A DNA stretch of 31,932 bases from CAYSYM01 sp964435115 (lineage in GTDB: Bacteria > Chloroflexota > UBA6077 > CF-72): NCBI GenBank assembly GCA_964435115.1, contig CAYSYM010000044.1:1-31932 (forward strand), in the 5' to 3' direction. The notes under the pieces are model-generated. The model saw nothing but the letters and a program-made list of their open reading frames with translations. It did not search any database and was not told where the DNA came from. Positions within the stretch are counted from its first letter, which is position 1. Every line of letters begins with the position of its first letter. Positions 23,849 through 31,145 of this stretch are shown in pieces. A program made the translations under genes and the position numbers.

Positions 23849-24654
23849 AGTTGGGCGCCGATGACGCGGGGCGTGGTGGGGGCCGGGCTCCCTCCGGCGG
23901 GCTCCTCGGTAATGCCGACCGACTGGAAGGAGGCCAGGTCGTCCGGCACGGTGATCAGCCCGTAGCCGGCACCCGAGCGGTCGACCCACACCATCCCCCC
24001 ACTCAGGCGCTGGCTGCCACGCACGAACCAGAGCTGCCAGCCGCGTCCGGGTGGAAGAGGCGGGAGGTCGTGCACCATCACCATGCCGCTCCGACTCGCC
24101 GGGTCGAGCCAGATCGTCCCGCTGGCGCGGACGCTCTGCGCGGCGGGAGTGAGCGACCGCGTCTCGAGCTGCTGGGAGGCGAGCACTTGCACGATGCGGT
24201 CGTACCGCGCCGCCTTCTCGCGCTCGGCCTGAGCGAGCTGCGCCTGGCTCGCCAGGGCGGCGACCTGGGATTGGAGACTCACCGCCCACGCCAGGGATCC
24301 GACCGAGAGGATGACCGCGGCCGCCGCGGCGCCCCAGACTGGCGAGAGACGGCGGAGCACGCCCGATAAGGCCATCAACTGGCGAGCCGTCTGGCGGCCG
24401 CCCGACCGCTCGGCTAGCGCCGCGGCCAGCACGCGCGCCTTCAGGTCTGGCGGCGCCTCCACCTGCGGGACGCCCTGGCCTAGCGCCGCGGCAACCTCGC
24501 GCAGCTCCGCCAGCTCCACCGCGCACGACTCGCAGCGCGCCACGTGCCCCTGAACCTGGAGCTGCTCCTCGGCGGACAGCGCCTCCAGCGCCGCTCCGGC
24601 CAGGAGGTCGACGACCACCAGGCAGGCAGAAGAGGTACCGGTCTCAGCAGGCAT
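23845..24654 (-). CDS. Anti-sigma factor with zinc-finger and RskA-like domain
   Basis: A 269-residue membrane anti-sigma factor. Residues 10-60 carry a zinc-binding ZAS motif His37-x3-Cys41-x2-Cys44 (HVARCESC), which would hold the partner sigma factor. One membrane helix lies at about 106-126. A helical stalk follows, then an extracytoplasmic RskA-like sensor domain (GTIWLDPASRSGMVMVHDLPPLPPGRGWQLWFV). In this family, proteolysis on an outside or redox signal frees sigma. The gene starts 36 nt after the sigma gene, and the gap holds a small hairpin (GGGCG at 24665-24669 with CGCCC at 24675-24679), possibly tuning the ratio of the two proteins. Confidence 0.9.
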   Translation of the reverse strand: MPAETGTSSACLVVVDLLAGAALEALSAEEQLQVQGHVARCESCAVELAELREVAAALGQGVPQVEAPPDLKARVLAAALAERSGGRQTARQLMALSGVLRRLSPVWGAAAAAVILSVGSLAWAVSLQSQVAALASQAQLAQAEREKAARYDRIVQVLASQQLETRSLTPAAQSVRASGTIWLDPASRSGMVMVHDLPPLPPGRGWQLWFVRGSQRLSGGMVWVDRSGAGYGLITVPDDLASFQSVGITEEPAGGSPAPTTPRVIGAQL

Positions 24655-24690
24655 CGGGTCCAGCGGGCGACGTACGCCCGACCACTCGCG

Positions 24691-25359
24691 TCATCGTTCA
24701 CTCCACAGGTCGGCCAGACCTGGTGCGGCTCGCAACCGTCGCAGGCCCAGACGCATCCGCGTCTTCACCGTTCCGAGGGGCTGGCCCAGGAGGGTGGCGA
24801 TCTCGGCCTGGGTGAGGCCGCGGTAGTAGGCCAGCTCCAGGGGCACGCGTTGCTCCTCGGGGAGGTTTGCCAGCGCGCCGACGACGAGGCGGCGTTGCTC
24901 GGCATGCCCGGCGCGTGCCTCAGGGTTGGCGTCGTCCGGCGCGCGCCCGAACACCTCGAGGGCGTCTACCTGACTCTCACCCCCTGCGGCCATCGGCGTC
25001 GCCTGGTGGCGCTGCTCGAGCCGGCGCCGCCGCAGTAGATCCACCGCGTGGTGGTGGGCCACGCCGAGCAGCCAGGTGAGCAGCTTGCCCCGCTGCGGTT
25101 CGTACGCTGCCGGCTGTCGCCAGAGCTTCAGGAACGTCTCCTGGAGCACCTCCTCTGCCCCGGCACGTTCGCCCAGCAGGTGCAGGGCGAGCGAGAACAC
25201 GCCGCGGCTGTGGCGCTCGTAGAGCCGCTCGAGCGCCTGCGCCTCGCCGCGCCCGAGCGCGGCCACCAGCGCCGCGTCGTCGGTCTCACCCTCGCGCGGC
25301 TGAGCTGGCGCCGTCTCGCCGCGGGGTCCCTGCGCGCCCAGGCCGATCCCCACCTCCAC
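24691..25359 (-). CDS. ECF sigma factor (SigK/RpoE-like)
   Basis: A 222-residue sigma-70-family ECF factor. Region 2 (about 35-95) contains LYERHSRGVFSLALHLLG and AEEVLQETFLKLWRQP; region 4 (about 160-210) has LPEEQRVPLELAYYRGLTQAEIATLLGQPLGTVKTRMRLGLRRLR, with the helix-turn-helix that reads the -35. The frame is open to 25434, but GTG 25359 is preferred because TATACT ends 9 nt before it and would otherwise lie inside the gene. It is co-transcribed with its anti-sigma factor. The promoters it controls cannot be named from this window. Confidence 0.92.
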   Translation of the reverse strand: MEVGIGLGAQGPRGETAPAQPREGETDDAALVAALGRGEAQALERLYERHSRGVFSLALHLLGERAGAEEVLQETFLKLWRQPAAYEPQRGKLLTWLLGVAHHHAVDLLRRRRLEQRHQATPMAAGGESQVDALEVFGRAPDDANPEARAGHAEQRRLVVGALANLPEEQRVPLELAYYRGLTQAEIATLLGQPLGTVKTRMRLGLRRLRAAPGLADLWSER

Positions 25360-25368
25360 GGCGACGGC

Positions 25369-25374
25369 AGTATA
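25369..25374 (-). promoter_or_regulatory. -10 box of the sigma/anti-sigma operon
   Basis: On the minus strand TATACT ends 9 nt before GTG 25359. No ECF-type -35 is visible, so autoregulation is not supported by sequence. Confidence 0.55.
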
Positions 25375-25547
25375 GCGACGCGGCCCGGGCCCGCCTACCG
25401 GCCGCGCTCGCGCCACCTGTCCTGGACACCCCATGCGTGGCTCTCCCCACGAGTACGCTCAGCCCGCGCCCACAGATTCCTCGGCTGGGTGTGGAACAAT
25501 GGCGCTTGCACGGCGCTTGCGCCCGAGGTCCGCAGCGAGGGAGGTCC

Positions 25548-25853
25548 ATGGTCACCGCCATCGTGCTCATCCACGCAGAGCGCGGCCGTGCCCCGCAGGC
25601 CGCGGAGGCGTTGCTCGAGGTCCCGGAGGTGGCCGAGGTGTACTCAGTCGCGGGCGAGTACGACCTCGTGGCGCTGGTGCGGGTGCGGCACTACGACCAG
25701 ATGGCCCAAGTCGTCCCCCAGAAGCTGGCCGGCGTGCCCGGCATCGTCCGCACCCAGACGCTGATGGCCTTCCAGTGCTACTCGCGCCACGACCTTGAAC
25801 GGATGTGGGGGATCGGTCTGGAAGGGCCGCCTCTTCCCGAGCCGGCGCCCTGA
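25548..25853 (+). CDS. Stand-alone Lrp/AsnC-type effector-binding domain
   Basis: A 101-residue protein equal to the C-terminal RAM domain of Lrp/AsnC regulators, without the DNA-binding half. The sequence reads MVTAIVLIHAERG, EVAEVYSVAGEYDLVALVRV, GVPGIVRTQTLMAF, which is the usual alpha-beta sandwich that binds amino acids and assembles into rings. Stand-alone versions may modulate full-length regulators or bind metabolites. ATG 25548 has GAGGGAGGT just upstream. The gap 25375-25547 also shows a tandem repeat, GGCGCTTGC twice (25501-25509 and 25512-25520), of unknown meaning. Confidence 0.88.
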   Translation: MVTAIVLIHAERGRAPQAAEALLEVPEVAEVYSVAGEYDLVALVRVRHYDQMAQVVPQKLAGVPGIVRTQTLMAFQCYSRHDLERMWGIGLEGPPLPEPAP

Positions 25854-25891
25854 GCGCCTGGCGCTTCCCGGTCCGGGCTCGGCCCGTCCGC

Positions 25892-26449
25892 TCAGCGCGA
25901 GGTGGCCGCGGCAGCACGCTCCTGGCCGGGAGCCACCCGGCGGGCCTCTGCGGGCCGGGCCCGGGTGAAGCGTGGCGGCCGCTCCGGCCGCGAGCCGCGC
26001 GAGCTGACGATCCGCTGCATCTCCGCCTCGACCAGCTTGAAGTCTTGCGCCGAGAGCAGATGGATCTCACCCTGGAGCGCCAGGTACCACTGCTCGGGCG
26101 GCCACCGCTTGACGTACAGCAGGCGCGGGGCGATCGCCGCGGCGTCCAGGCGTTCCCAGGGCTCCAGGACGATGCTCGGCTGGGTATGCACGCGGTACGG
26201 GAAAGGGTCGTCCTTCCGCTCCCGGTTGATCCAGACCGCGTGCCGATCCTCAAAGTAGGTTGACGTGACCGTTGCCACGGCGGGGAACACGCGCTCTTCC
26301 AGCACGTAGTAGAGGACACGGTCCCCCACCGCCATCCGCTCGGCCTTCTTCCGATGCCGGCCGCGCAACCCGAGGAGTGAGAACCCGATGGAGCGCGTGA
26401 TCTCGTAGTTCTCAGGGCTGTACGAGATCAGCCAGTGACTGCCCGGCAT
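25892..26449 (-). CDS. EVE-domain (PUA-like) protein
   Basis: A 185-residue protein with an EVE domain at about 5-145: HWLISYSPENYEITRS, MAVGDRVLYYVLEERVFPAVATVTSTYFED, and RLLYVKRWPPEQWYLALQGEIHLLSAQDF. EVE domains bind modified bases in DNA or RNA. The last 40 residues are basic, low in complexity and possibly disordered. ATG 26449 is backed by TACCCT ending 10 nt upstream. It is divergent from the amidohydrolase. No restriction or modification partner lies next to it, so its modified-base target is unknown. Confidence 0.78.
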   Translation of the reverse strand: MPGSHWLISYSPENYEITRSIGFSLLGLRGRHRKKAERMAVGDRVLYYVLEERVFPAVATVTSTYFEDRHAVWINRERKDDPFPYRVHTQPSIVLEPWERLDAAAIAPRLLYVKRWPPEQWYLALQGEIHLLSAQDFKLVEAEMQRIVSSRGSRPERPPRFTRARPAEARRVAPGQERAAAATSR

Positions 26450-26459
26450 GTGGCGCAGC

Positions 26460-26465
26460 AGGGTA
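26460..26465 (-). promoter_or_regulatory. Extended -10 box of the EVE gene
   Basis: On the minus strand TACCCT, preceded by TGC, ends 10 nt before ATG 26449. It is about 27 bp from the divergent amidohydrolase -10. Confidence 0.5.
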
Positions 26466-26492
26466 GCACGGTGCCCGCGTCGCCGGGCGGGA

Positions 26493-26498
26493 TACCAT
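26493..26498 (+). promoter_or_regulatory. -10 box of the amidohydrolase gene
   Basis: TACCAT ends 7 nt before ATG 26506. It includes the upstream in-frame ATG 26497, which argues against that start. Confidence 0.55.
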
Positions 26499-26505
26499 GC
26501 GCCCC

Positions 26506-27711
26506 ATGAGTGTCGAACATCCTGCCGAGCTCCTGATTCACGCGGGGACCGTCTACACCGCGGCCGATGGGGACCCCGTGCTGCGCGACGCCTGGGTGCA
26601 CGTGGAAGAGGGGCGCATCGCCGCGGTCGCGTCGAGCGAGCCGAACGCCTCGAGCCACGCCGTGCGGATCGACGCGCCCGACGCGACGCTGCTCCCGGGC
26701 CTGGTGGACTGTCACGTGCACTTCGCCTTGAGCGGCCGGCCCGACTGGCTTGAGGAAGTCAAGGAGCCGTACGCCCTCGCCTGCTGGCGGGCCGAGCGGT
26801 ATGCTCGGGCCACCCTGCGCGCCGGGTTCACCACGGTGCGCACGCTGGGCGGGCGCGACGGTCTGGACGTGGCGCTGCGGGACGCGCAGGCGAGTGGCCT
26901 CGTGGAAGGGCCGCGCCTGAACGTCGCCAACCAGGTGGTGTGCATGACCGGCGGCCATGGGAGCTGGCTGGGGCGTGAGGCGGACGGGCCGGACGAGGTG
27001 CGCAAGGCCGTCCGCGAGCAGCTCAAGGCGGGCGCCGACACGATCAAGCTCATGGCCACCGGCGGGGTGATGACCCCAGGCGTGGAACCGGGCGCCCAGC
27101 AGTACACCTTCGAGGAGCTGAGGGCCGGCGTGGAAGAGGCGCACAAGGCCGGCAAGCGCACCGCCAGCCATGCCCAGGGTTCGGAAGGGGTCAAGGCGGC
27201 TGTCCTGGCCGGCATCGACTCGATCGAGCACGGCTTCTTCCTGACCGACGAGATCATCGCGCTGATGAAGGAGCGCGGCACTTTCTTCTCCGCGACGCTC
27301 GTCGCCGGCAGGGGCATCGCCGAGGCGCCGCCAAACACCGTGCCGGACTGGGCGCGCGCCAAGGCGCAGAGCGTGCTGCGGGCCCACGTGGACAGCTTCC
27401 AGCGCGCCTACCAGGCGGGCCTTCGCCTGGTGCTGGGCACGGACGCAGGCACCCCCTTCAACTACCACGGCGCTAATGCCCAGGAGCTCGTACTGATGGT
27501 ACGCAACGGCGTGAGTCCGCTGGACGGGCTGCGCGCGGCCACCCGCAACGGTGCCGAGCTACTGGGGCGGGCCGATCAGCTTGGAAGCATCGAGCCGGGG
27601 AAGGTGGCCGACCTCGTGCTGTGCGCTGGCGACGCCACGCGGGATCCGCCACTGCTGGCCGATCGGGCGAATCGGCGGGCCGTGATCCAGGGAGGATGGC
27701 TGGTCAGCTAG
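26506..27711 (+). CDS. Amidohydrolase family metallo-hydrolase
   Basis: A 401-residue cytoplasmic TIM-barrel hydrolase of the imidazolonepropionase/Xaa-Pro dipeptidase-like branch. Metal ligands are His70 and His72 (VDCHVHF), a probable carboxylated Lys181 (TIKLMATGG), His222 (SHAQG), His242 (EHGFF) and Asp313 (GTDAGTP). N- and C-terminal parts form the small beta domain (HAGTVYTAADG; GKVADLVL). Related enzymes cleave dipeptides or cyclic amides; the substrate is unknown. ATG 26506 is set by the -10 box. Its end overlaps the convergent phosphatase gene by 8 bp. Confidence 0.9.
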   Translation: MSVEHPAELLIHAGTVYTAADGDPVLRDAWVHVEEGRIAAVASSEPNASSHAVRIDAPDATLLPGLVDCHVHFALSGRPDWLEEVKEPYALACWRAERYARATLRAGFTTVRTLGGRDGLDVALRDAQASGLVEGPRLNVANQVVCMTGGHGSWLGREADGPDEVRKAVREQLKAGADTIKLMATGGVMTPGVEPGAQQYTFEELRAGVEEAHKAGKRTASHAQGSEGVKAAVLAGIDSIEHGFFLTDEIIALMKERGTFFSATLVAGRGIAEAPPNTVPDWARAKAQSVLRAHVDSFQRAYQAGLRLVLGTDAGTPFNYHGANAQELVLMVRNGVSPLDGLRAATRNGAELLGRADQLGSIEPGKVADLVLCAGDATRDPPLLADRANRRAVIQGGWLVS

Positions 27712-28336
27712 CGGTGTGGGCGCGCCTCTCGGCCTCGCGCCGGCGCCACGCCCGCTCGAACGCGAGCAGCGCGCGGAGCTGGCGGTCGTTGGGCGCGGCC
27801 TGCCAGCGACTCGTTCGCACGAGCTGCAGGGCGTCCGGCGCGGTGTAGCCCTGCGCCACCAGCACGGCCGAGGCCATCAGCGGACCGCGCCCCACCCCGT
27901 GCTCGCAGTGCAGGAAGGCCCGCCCACCCTGGTCGAGGTGATCGAGCACCCACTCCACGCCTGCGCTGAGCTGTTCGAACGTGAGCGCGTGCCGGTCGGG
28001 CGCGGGCAGGTGCAAGAGCCGAATGCCCGCCTTGCTCAGCGCCACTGGATCGTCCTGCGCTTCCTCGCGGCAGTCCACGACGGCCGTCACGCCCCGTTCC
28101 CTGAGCAGCCGGATCTGGCTGTTCCGGAACGAGCCGCCCACCGCGATCTGTGGGGTGATATCAGAGTAGTTCAACTGCGTCGGCAGCAGGTCCGTCAACC
28201 ACTCCATTACGCGCGCCACCAGCCGCAGCCAGATCCGCCCCAGCGGTTGCTTGAAGGTCTGCGCGATTTCGCGCCGGGTGCCAGGGTAGGGAACAGGGTT
28301 GTGCGGGTCGGCTGTTGGACGCGTCGAGTCGGGCAT
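27704..28336 (-). CDS. Dual-specificity/tyrosine phosphatase-like protein
   Basis: A 210-residue Cys-based phosphatase. The P-loop is HCEHGVGRGP with nucleophile Cys144 and Arg150; Asp114 (LPAPDRH) is the probable general acid. Before it are GGSFRNSQIRLLRERGVTAVVDCREE, typical of DSP/PTP-like proteins. An N-terminal amphipathic stretch (about 22-55, RREIAQTFKQPLGRIWLRLV) may touch a membrane. The frame is open to 28396; ATG 28336 is chosen because homology starts after it and the upstream residues are low in complexity, but no ribosome site or clean -10 confirms it. Substrates could be phosphoproteins, phospholipids or nucleotides. Confidence 0.82.
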   Translation of the reverse strand: MPDSTRPTADPHNPVPYPGTRREIAQTFKQPLGRIWLRLVARVMEWLTDLLPTQLNYSDITPQIAVGGSFRNSQIRLLRERGVTAVVDCREEAQDDPVALSKAGIRLLHLPAPDRHALTFEQLSAGVEWVLDHLDQGGRAFLHCEHGVGRGPLMASAVLVAQGYTAPDALQLVRTSRWQAAPNDRQLRALLAFERAWRRREAERRAHTAS

Positions 28337-28397
28337 GCGGGAGGTAGCAGCGAGGCCGCTTGCGCGGCCTCGGGCGGACGGGGGAAGTGGCAGCACC

Positions 28398-28763
28398 TTA
28401 CCAGATGCCCAGCTCAGCCTTGGCTTCTTCCGAGGCCATCGTCCGCGGGTCCCAGCGCGGCGTCCACACCAGGTTGATGTCGACGTCGCGGACGGCCGGG
28501 TAGGCGCTGGTCAAGGTCGCGTACGCCTGCGTCCTGATGATCGGGCCAAGCGGGCAGGCCGGCGTGGTCAGCGTCATATCGATGATGATGCTCTTGCTCT
28601 CGTCGTCCACCTGGATCCCGTACACCAGCCCCAGGTCGACGATGCTGATACCCAGCTCGGGGTCGTAGACCGACCGCAACGCGCTGCGGACCTGCTCTTC
28701 GGTCGGCAGATGGTCCTCGGTAGCGGCGTGTGCGTGCTGGGCGATCGCGGTTGGGTCGTGCAT
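28398..28763 (-). CDS. sufT: SufT/PaaD-like MIP18 family (DUF59) Fe-S assembly protein
   Basis: A 121-residue MIP18 family protein acting as an Fe-S maturation factor. The core (about 20-110) has LRSVYDPELGISIVDLGLVYGI and DMTLTTPACPLGPIIRTQA; the single Cys in TPACPLG is the conserved one of the family. ATG 28763 is well supported by AAGGAGGA 7 nt before it, so the longer frame to 28808 is not used. It follows sufU by 28 nt on the same strand and is the last gene of the SUF group. PaaD is the alternative name but no phenylacetate genes are near. Confidence 0.88.
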   Translation of the reverse strand: MHDPTAIAQHAHAATEDHLPTEEQVRSALRSVYDPELGISIVDLGLVYGIQVDDESKSIIIDMTLTTPACPLGPIIRTQAYATLTSAYPAVRDVDINLVWTPRWDPRTMASEEAKAELGIW

Positions 28764-28791
28764 GGCTGAATCCTCCTTCGGTTCGCCCTGC

Positions 28792-29307
28792 TCACGGGGC
28801 ATCGGCACAGTCGAGCGCCGGGTCGGCGGCAGCAGACCTCCCGTCGCCAGGGGGCGCTGAGCCGCCGCCGCACCTCCTGCGGTACAGGTCTACGGTCTCA
28901 CGGAGCGTGGTCCAGGGCAAGAGGGCGCACTTCACCCGGGCGGGATACCGCTTCACGCCCTGCAGGGCATCCAGCTCCTCCTCCAGCTCGGCCGGCGCCG
29001 GCTCGCGGCTGGCCATGCGGTGGGTGAAGCGCTGGATCGCCGCCTCGGCTTCGGCGAGCGAGCGACCCTTCACGGCCTCGGTCATCATCGACGCCGAGGC
29101 CTGGCTGATGGAGCAGCCGCGGCCGCTGAACCCGATCCGCTCGATCCGCTCGTCGCGCGGATCGATGACCAGGGACAGCTCCACCTCGTCGCCGCACAGG
29201 GGGTTGGTGCCCTTGTTGGCCAGGGTCGGGCGCGCCAGTCGCCCGTGGTTCCGCGGGTTCTGGTAGTGGTCCAGGATGATCTCGCGCGAGAGCTCTTCGG
29301 CGACCAT
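28792..29307 (-). CDS. sufU: SufU-type sulfur-transfer protein
   Basis: SufU takes persulfide from the cysteine desulfurase SufS and passes it to the SufBCD scaffold. The zinc ligands are all present: Cys38 and Asp40 (NPLCGDE), Cys65 (GRGCSISQASASMM) and Cys127 (RVKCALLPW). The insert between the third and fourth ligands fits SufU and not IscU. The C-terminal 25 residues (GGGSAPPGDGRSAAADPALDCADAP) are low in complexity with an extra Cys. TATGCT lies 18 nt before ATG 29307. The partner sufS, usually adjacent, is not in the window. Confidence 0.93.
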   Translation of the reverse strand: MVAEELSREIILDHYQNPRNHGRLARPTLANKGTNPLCGDEVELSLVIDPRDERIERIGFSGRGCSISQASASMMTEAVKGRSLAEAEAAIQRFTHRMASREPAPAELEEELDALQGVKRYPARVKCALLPWTTLRETVDLYRRRCGGGSAPPGDGRSAAADPALDCADAP

Positions 29308-29325
29308 CGGGAAGCGTCAGCATGC

Positions 29326-29331
29326 AGCATA
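29326..29331 (-). promoter_or_regulatory. -10 box upstream of sufU
   Basis: On the minus strand TATGCT ends 18 nt before ATG 29307, in the 92-nt gap after the Rieske gene, giving sufU-sufT a possible separate promoter. Confidence 0.4.
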
Positions 29332-29399
29332 CCGCGCGCTGGGCCGAGCGGCGGTGGCGCGGTCGTGGCGGGAGGGGTTGCCGCGGACGGCGGCGCCGG

Positions 29400-29708
29400 T
29401 CACTCGATGCCCACCTGGAGGTCCTCGCCCTGGACGCGGACCGGGTAGGTGGCGACGGGCCGGAACGCGGGCAAGCGGGTGACCCGCCCGGTGCGCACGT
29501 CGAACCGCGCGCCGTGTCGAGGGCACTCGATCTCTACGCCGTCCAGCTCGCCCTGGTCCAGCGCACCGCCGTCGTGCGTGCACACGTCGTCAATGGCATA
29601 GAACGCGCCGTCCACGTTGCAGAGGGCGATCCGCTGCTCGCCCACGCTGACCACCCTCACCGAGCCGGGCAGGACCTGCCCGGTCTTCGCAACGGTCTGC
29701 CAGGTCAT
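29400..29708 (-). CDS. Rieske [2Fe-2S] ferredoxin in the SUF cluster
   Basis: A 102-residue Rieske ferredoxin. The cluster ligands are Cys43 and His45 (VCTHDGG), and Cys62 and His65 (CPRHGARFD). The whole length fits the small ferredoxin component of aromatic-ring dioxygenases, but no oxygenase is nearby. Its ATG 29708 shares one base with the sufD stop (TGATG), so it is translated with sufD. In actinobacterial and related SUF operons a Rieske protein occupies the same place; an electron-donor role in assembly is inferred. Confidence 0.9.
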   Translation of the reverse strand: MTWQTVAKTGQVLPGSVRVVSVGEQRIALCNVDGAFYAIDDVCTHDGGALDQGELDGVEIECPRHGARFDVRTGRVTRLPAFRPVATYPVRVQGEDLQVGIE

Positions 29709-31051
29709 CAGCCACCCCGCCCCGCGCTCCGCGCTCGCTCGTCCTGTGGGCGCAGCGGATGGGCGGTCTCCACGCCAGCCTGCGCCGCACGGCGGTCTTC
29801 CTGCTCCGCGAGGGTGCGCTGGATCGCGCCCCAGACGCCACGTTCCAGGTCGGGTGCGGCCAGCTTCTGCAGCACGCTCTGGAAGAAGCCTTCGACGATC
29901 AGGTGCTCGGCCTCGGCACGGGGGAGCCCGCGGCTCTGGAGGTAGAACACCAGCTCGGCGTCGACCGGGCCGACAGCCGCGCCGTGGGTGCACCGCACGA
30001 CGTCGTTGTTCAAGATCTCCAGCTTGGGGTCGGAATCGGCCTTCGCCCGGGGCGAGAGGAGGATGTTCTTCTGCTCCTGGCTCGACTCCGTCTGGCGCGA
30101 GACCTTCTCGATGCGGATGAGACCGGTGAAGTTGGAGCTGGCCTGGTCGCGCAGCGCGTGGTGGAACACGAGGTCGCTGCGGGTGCGGCTGCCCACGTGG
30201 TCCTGGAGCGTCTGGAAGTCCGCGTGGCCGCGCCCACTGCCAGCCACGACGCCGAGCAGGTCGGCCTGGCTCCCGTCGCCCTCCAGGAGCACCTGGATGG
30301 TGTTGCGGGAGAGGCGCCCCCCGAGCACGACGTTGAGGAGGCGCAGGTGCGCATCCTGGGCGAGCCTGGCTCGCTGCCAGGTGAAGCTCCACAGGTCCCT
30401 GGCCCAGTCCTGGACCTGCACGTAGCGGAGTTGGGCGTTCGCCGCCACGGCGAGCTCGACCACCCCGGACGCCAGGGGCGCGCCCTCGCGTGGCGCGCTC
30501 TGGTACTCGTCGAGCACCGCCACCTCCGCGCCCGGCTCCACGATCACCAGCAAGTGCGTGAACGCCGCCAACCCGGGCTGGCTCGTCCGATGCGTGAGCG
30601 CCAGTGGCTGGGACACGGCCACGCCTCGCGGGACGTAGACCACGGTGCCGGCGTTCAGGAACGCGTAATGGAGGGCGGTGAGCTTGTCCTCACGCGGGCG
30701 GATGAGCTGGCCCAGGTGCTCGCGCACGCGCGGGCCCATCGCTGCATCGCGCACCGCGTCCGCCAGGTCCATGGCCACGACGCCGCGCGCGGCGAGCTCG
30801 GGACTGAGCGGGGCGGGCGTGGGCTCGAGCGGTGGGGCCGGGAGCGCCGCCTGCCGCACCAGGTCCAGACCGGCCAGGCTCGTTCGTCGCCAGCCCTCGG
30901 TGCGCTCGTCAGGCAGCGGTGCGGCTTCGTAGGCCGCGAAGGCGTCCAATCGGAGCGCCCGGAGCCAGTCAGGCTCCTGCCAGTGCTCCGAGAGCGCCAG
31001 GGCCGCCTCGCGGGTCAGCCCCGTGAGCTGGGGGGTGATCGTCTCAAGCAC
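29708..31051 (-). CDS. sufD: Fe-S assembly scaffold component SufD
   Basis: SufD pairs with SufB and the ATPase SufC to build Fe-S clusters. This 447-residue protein has an N-terminal helical part (1-90), a right-handed beta-helix core (about 150-390, with VYVPRGVAVSQPL, HYAFLNAGTVVYV and LVIVEPGAEVAVLDEYQS) and the C-terminal helical block ending in SRGLPRAEAEHLIVEGFFQSVLQKL, shared with SufB. The start GTG 31051 has AAGGA 8 nt upstream. It follows sufB after 94 nt holding a peculiar inverted-repeat segment and overlaps the Rieske gene. Confidence 0.93.
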   Translation of the reverse strand: MLETITPQLTGLTREAALALSEHWQEPDWLRALRLDAFAAYEAAPLPDERTEGWRRTSLAGLDLVRQAALPAPPLEPTPAPLSPELAARGVVAMDLADAVRDAAMGPRVREHLGQLIRPREDKLTALHYAFLNAGTVVYVPRGVAVSQPLALTHRTSQPGLAAFTHLLVIVEPGAEVAVLDEYQSAPREGAPLASGVVELAVAANAQLRYVQVQDWARDLWSFTWQRARLAQDAHLRLLNVVLGGRLSRNTIQVLLEGDGSQADLLGVVAGSGRGHADFQTLQDHVGSRTRSDLVFHHALRDQASSNFTGLIRIEKVSRQTESSQEQKNILLSPRAKADSDPKLEILNNDVVRCTHGAAVGPVDAELVFYLQSRGLPRAEAEHLIVEGFFQSVLQKLAAPDLERGVWGAIQRTLAEQEDRRAAQAGVETAHPLRPQDERARSAGRGG

Positions 31052-31096
31052 GCAGTATGTCCTTCTGGGCAGCCAGCTCCCCGCGTGGGAGAGCTC

Positions 31097-31137
31097 AGAT
31101 GGCCGTCAGATCCCAAATCCGCCATCTCACATCTGAC
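31097..31137 (-). repeat. Interleaved inverted repeats between sufB and sufD
   Basis: AGATGGC (31097-31103) is complementary to GCCATCT (31121-31127), and GTCAGAT (31105-31111) to ATCTGAC (31131-31137). The two 7-bp pairings interlock, so they form either a pseudoknot or two exclusive hairpins in the suf mRNA. The segment is much AT-richer than its surroundings and could be an intergenic repeat unit. Confidence 0.55.
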
Positions 31138-31145
31138 TTCTGTGT

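Noticed and set aside
25360..25434. Longer N-terminus of the sigma factor from 25434
   Set aside because: The -10 box TATACT would lie inside the coding region, and the added residues are Pro/Gly/Arg-rich without homology.
25501..25520. Tandem GGCGCTTGC repeat before the AsnC-domain gene
   Set aside because: Only two 9-bp copies, with no promoter elements placed to make sense of it; too weak to call an operator.
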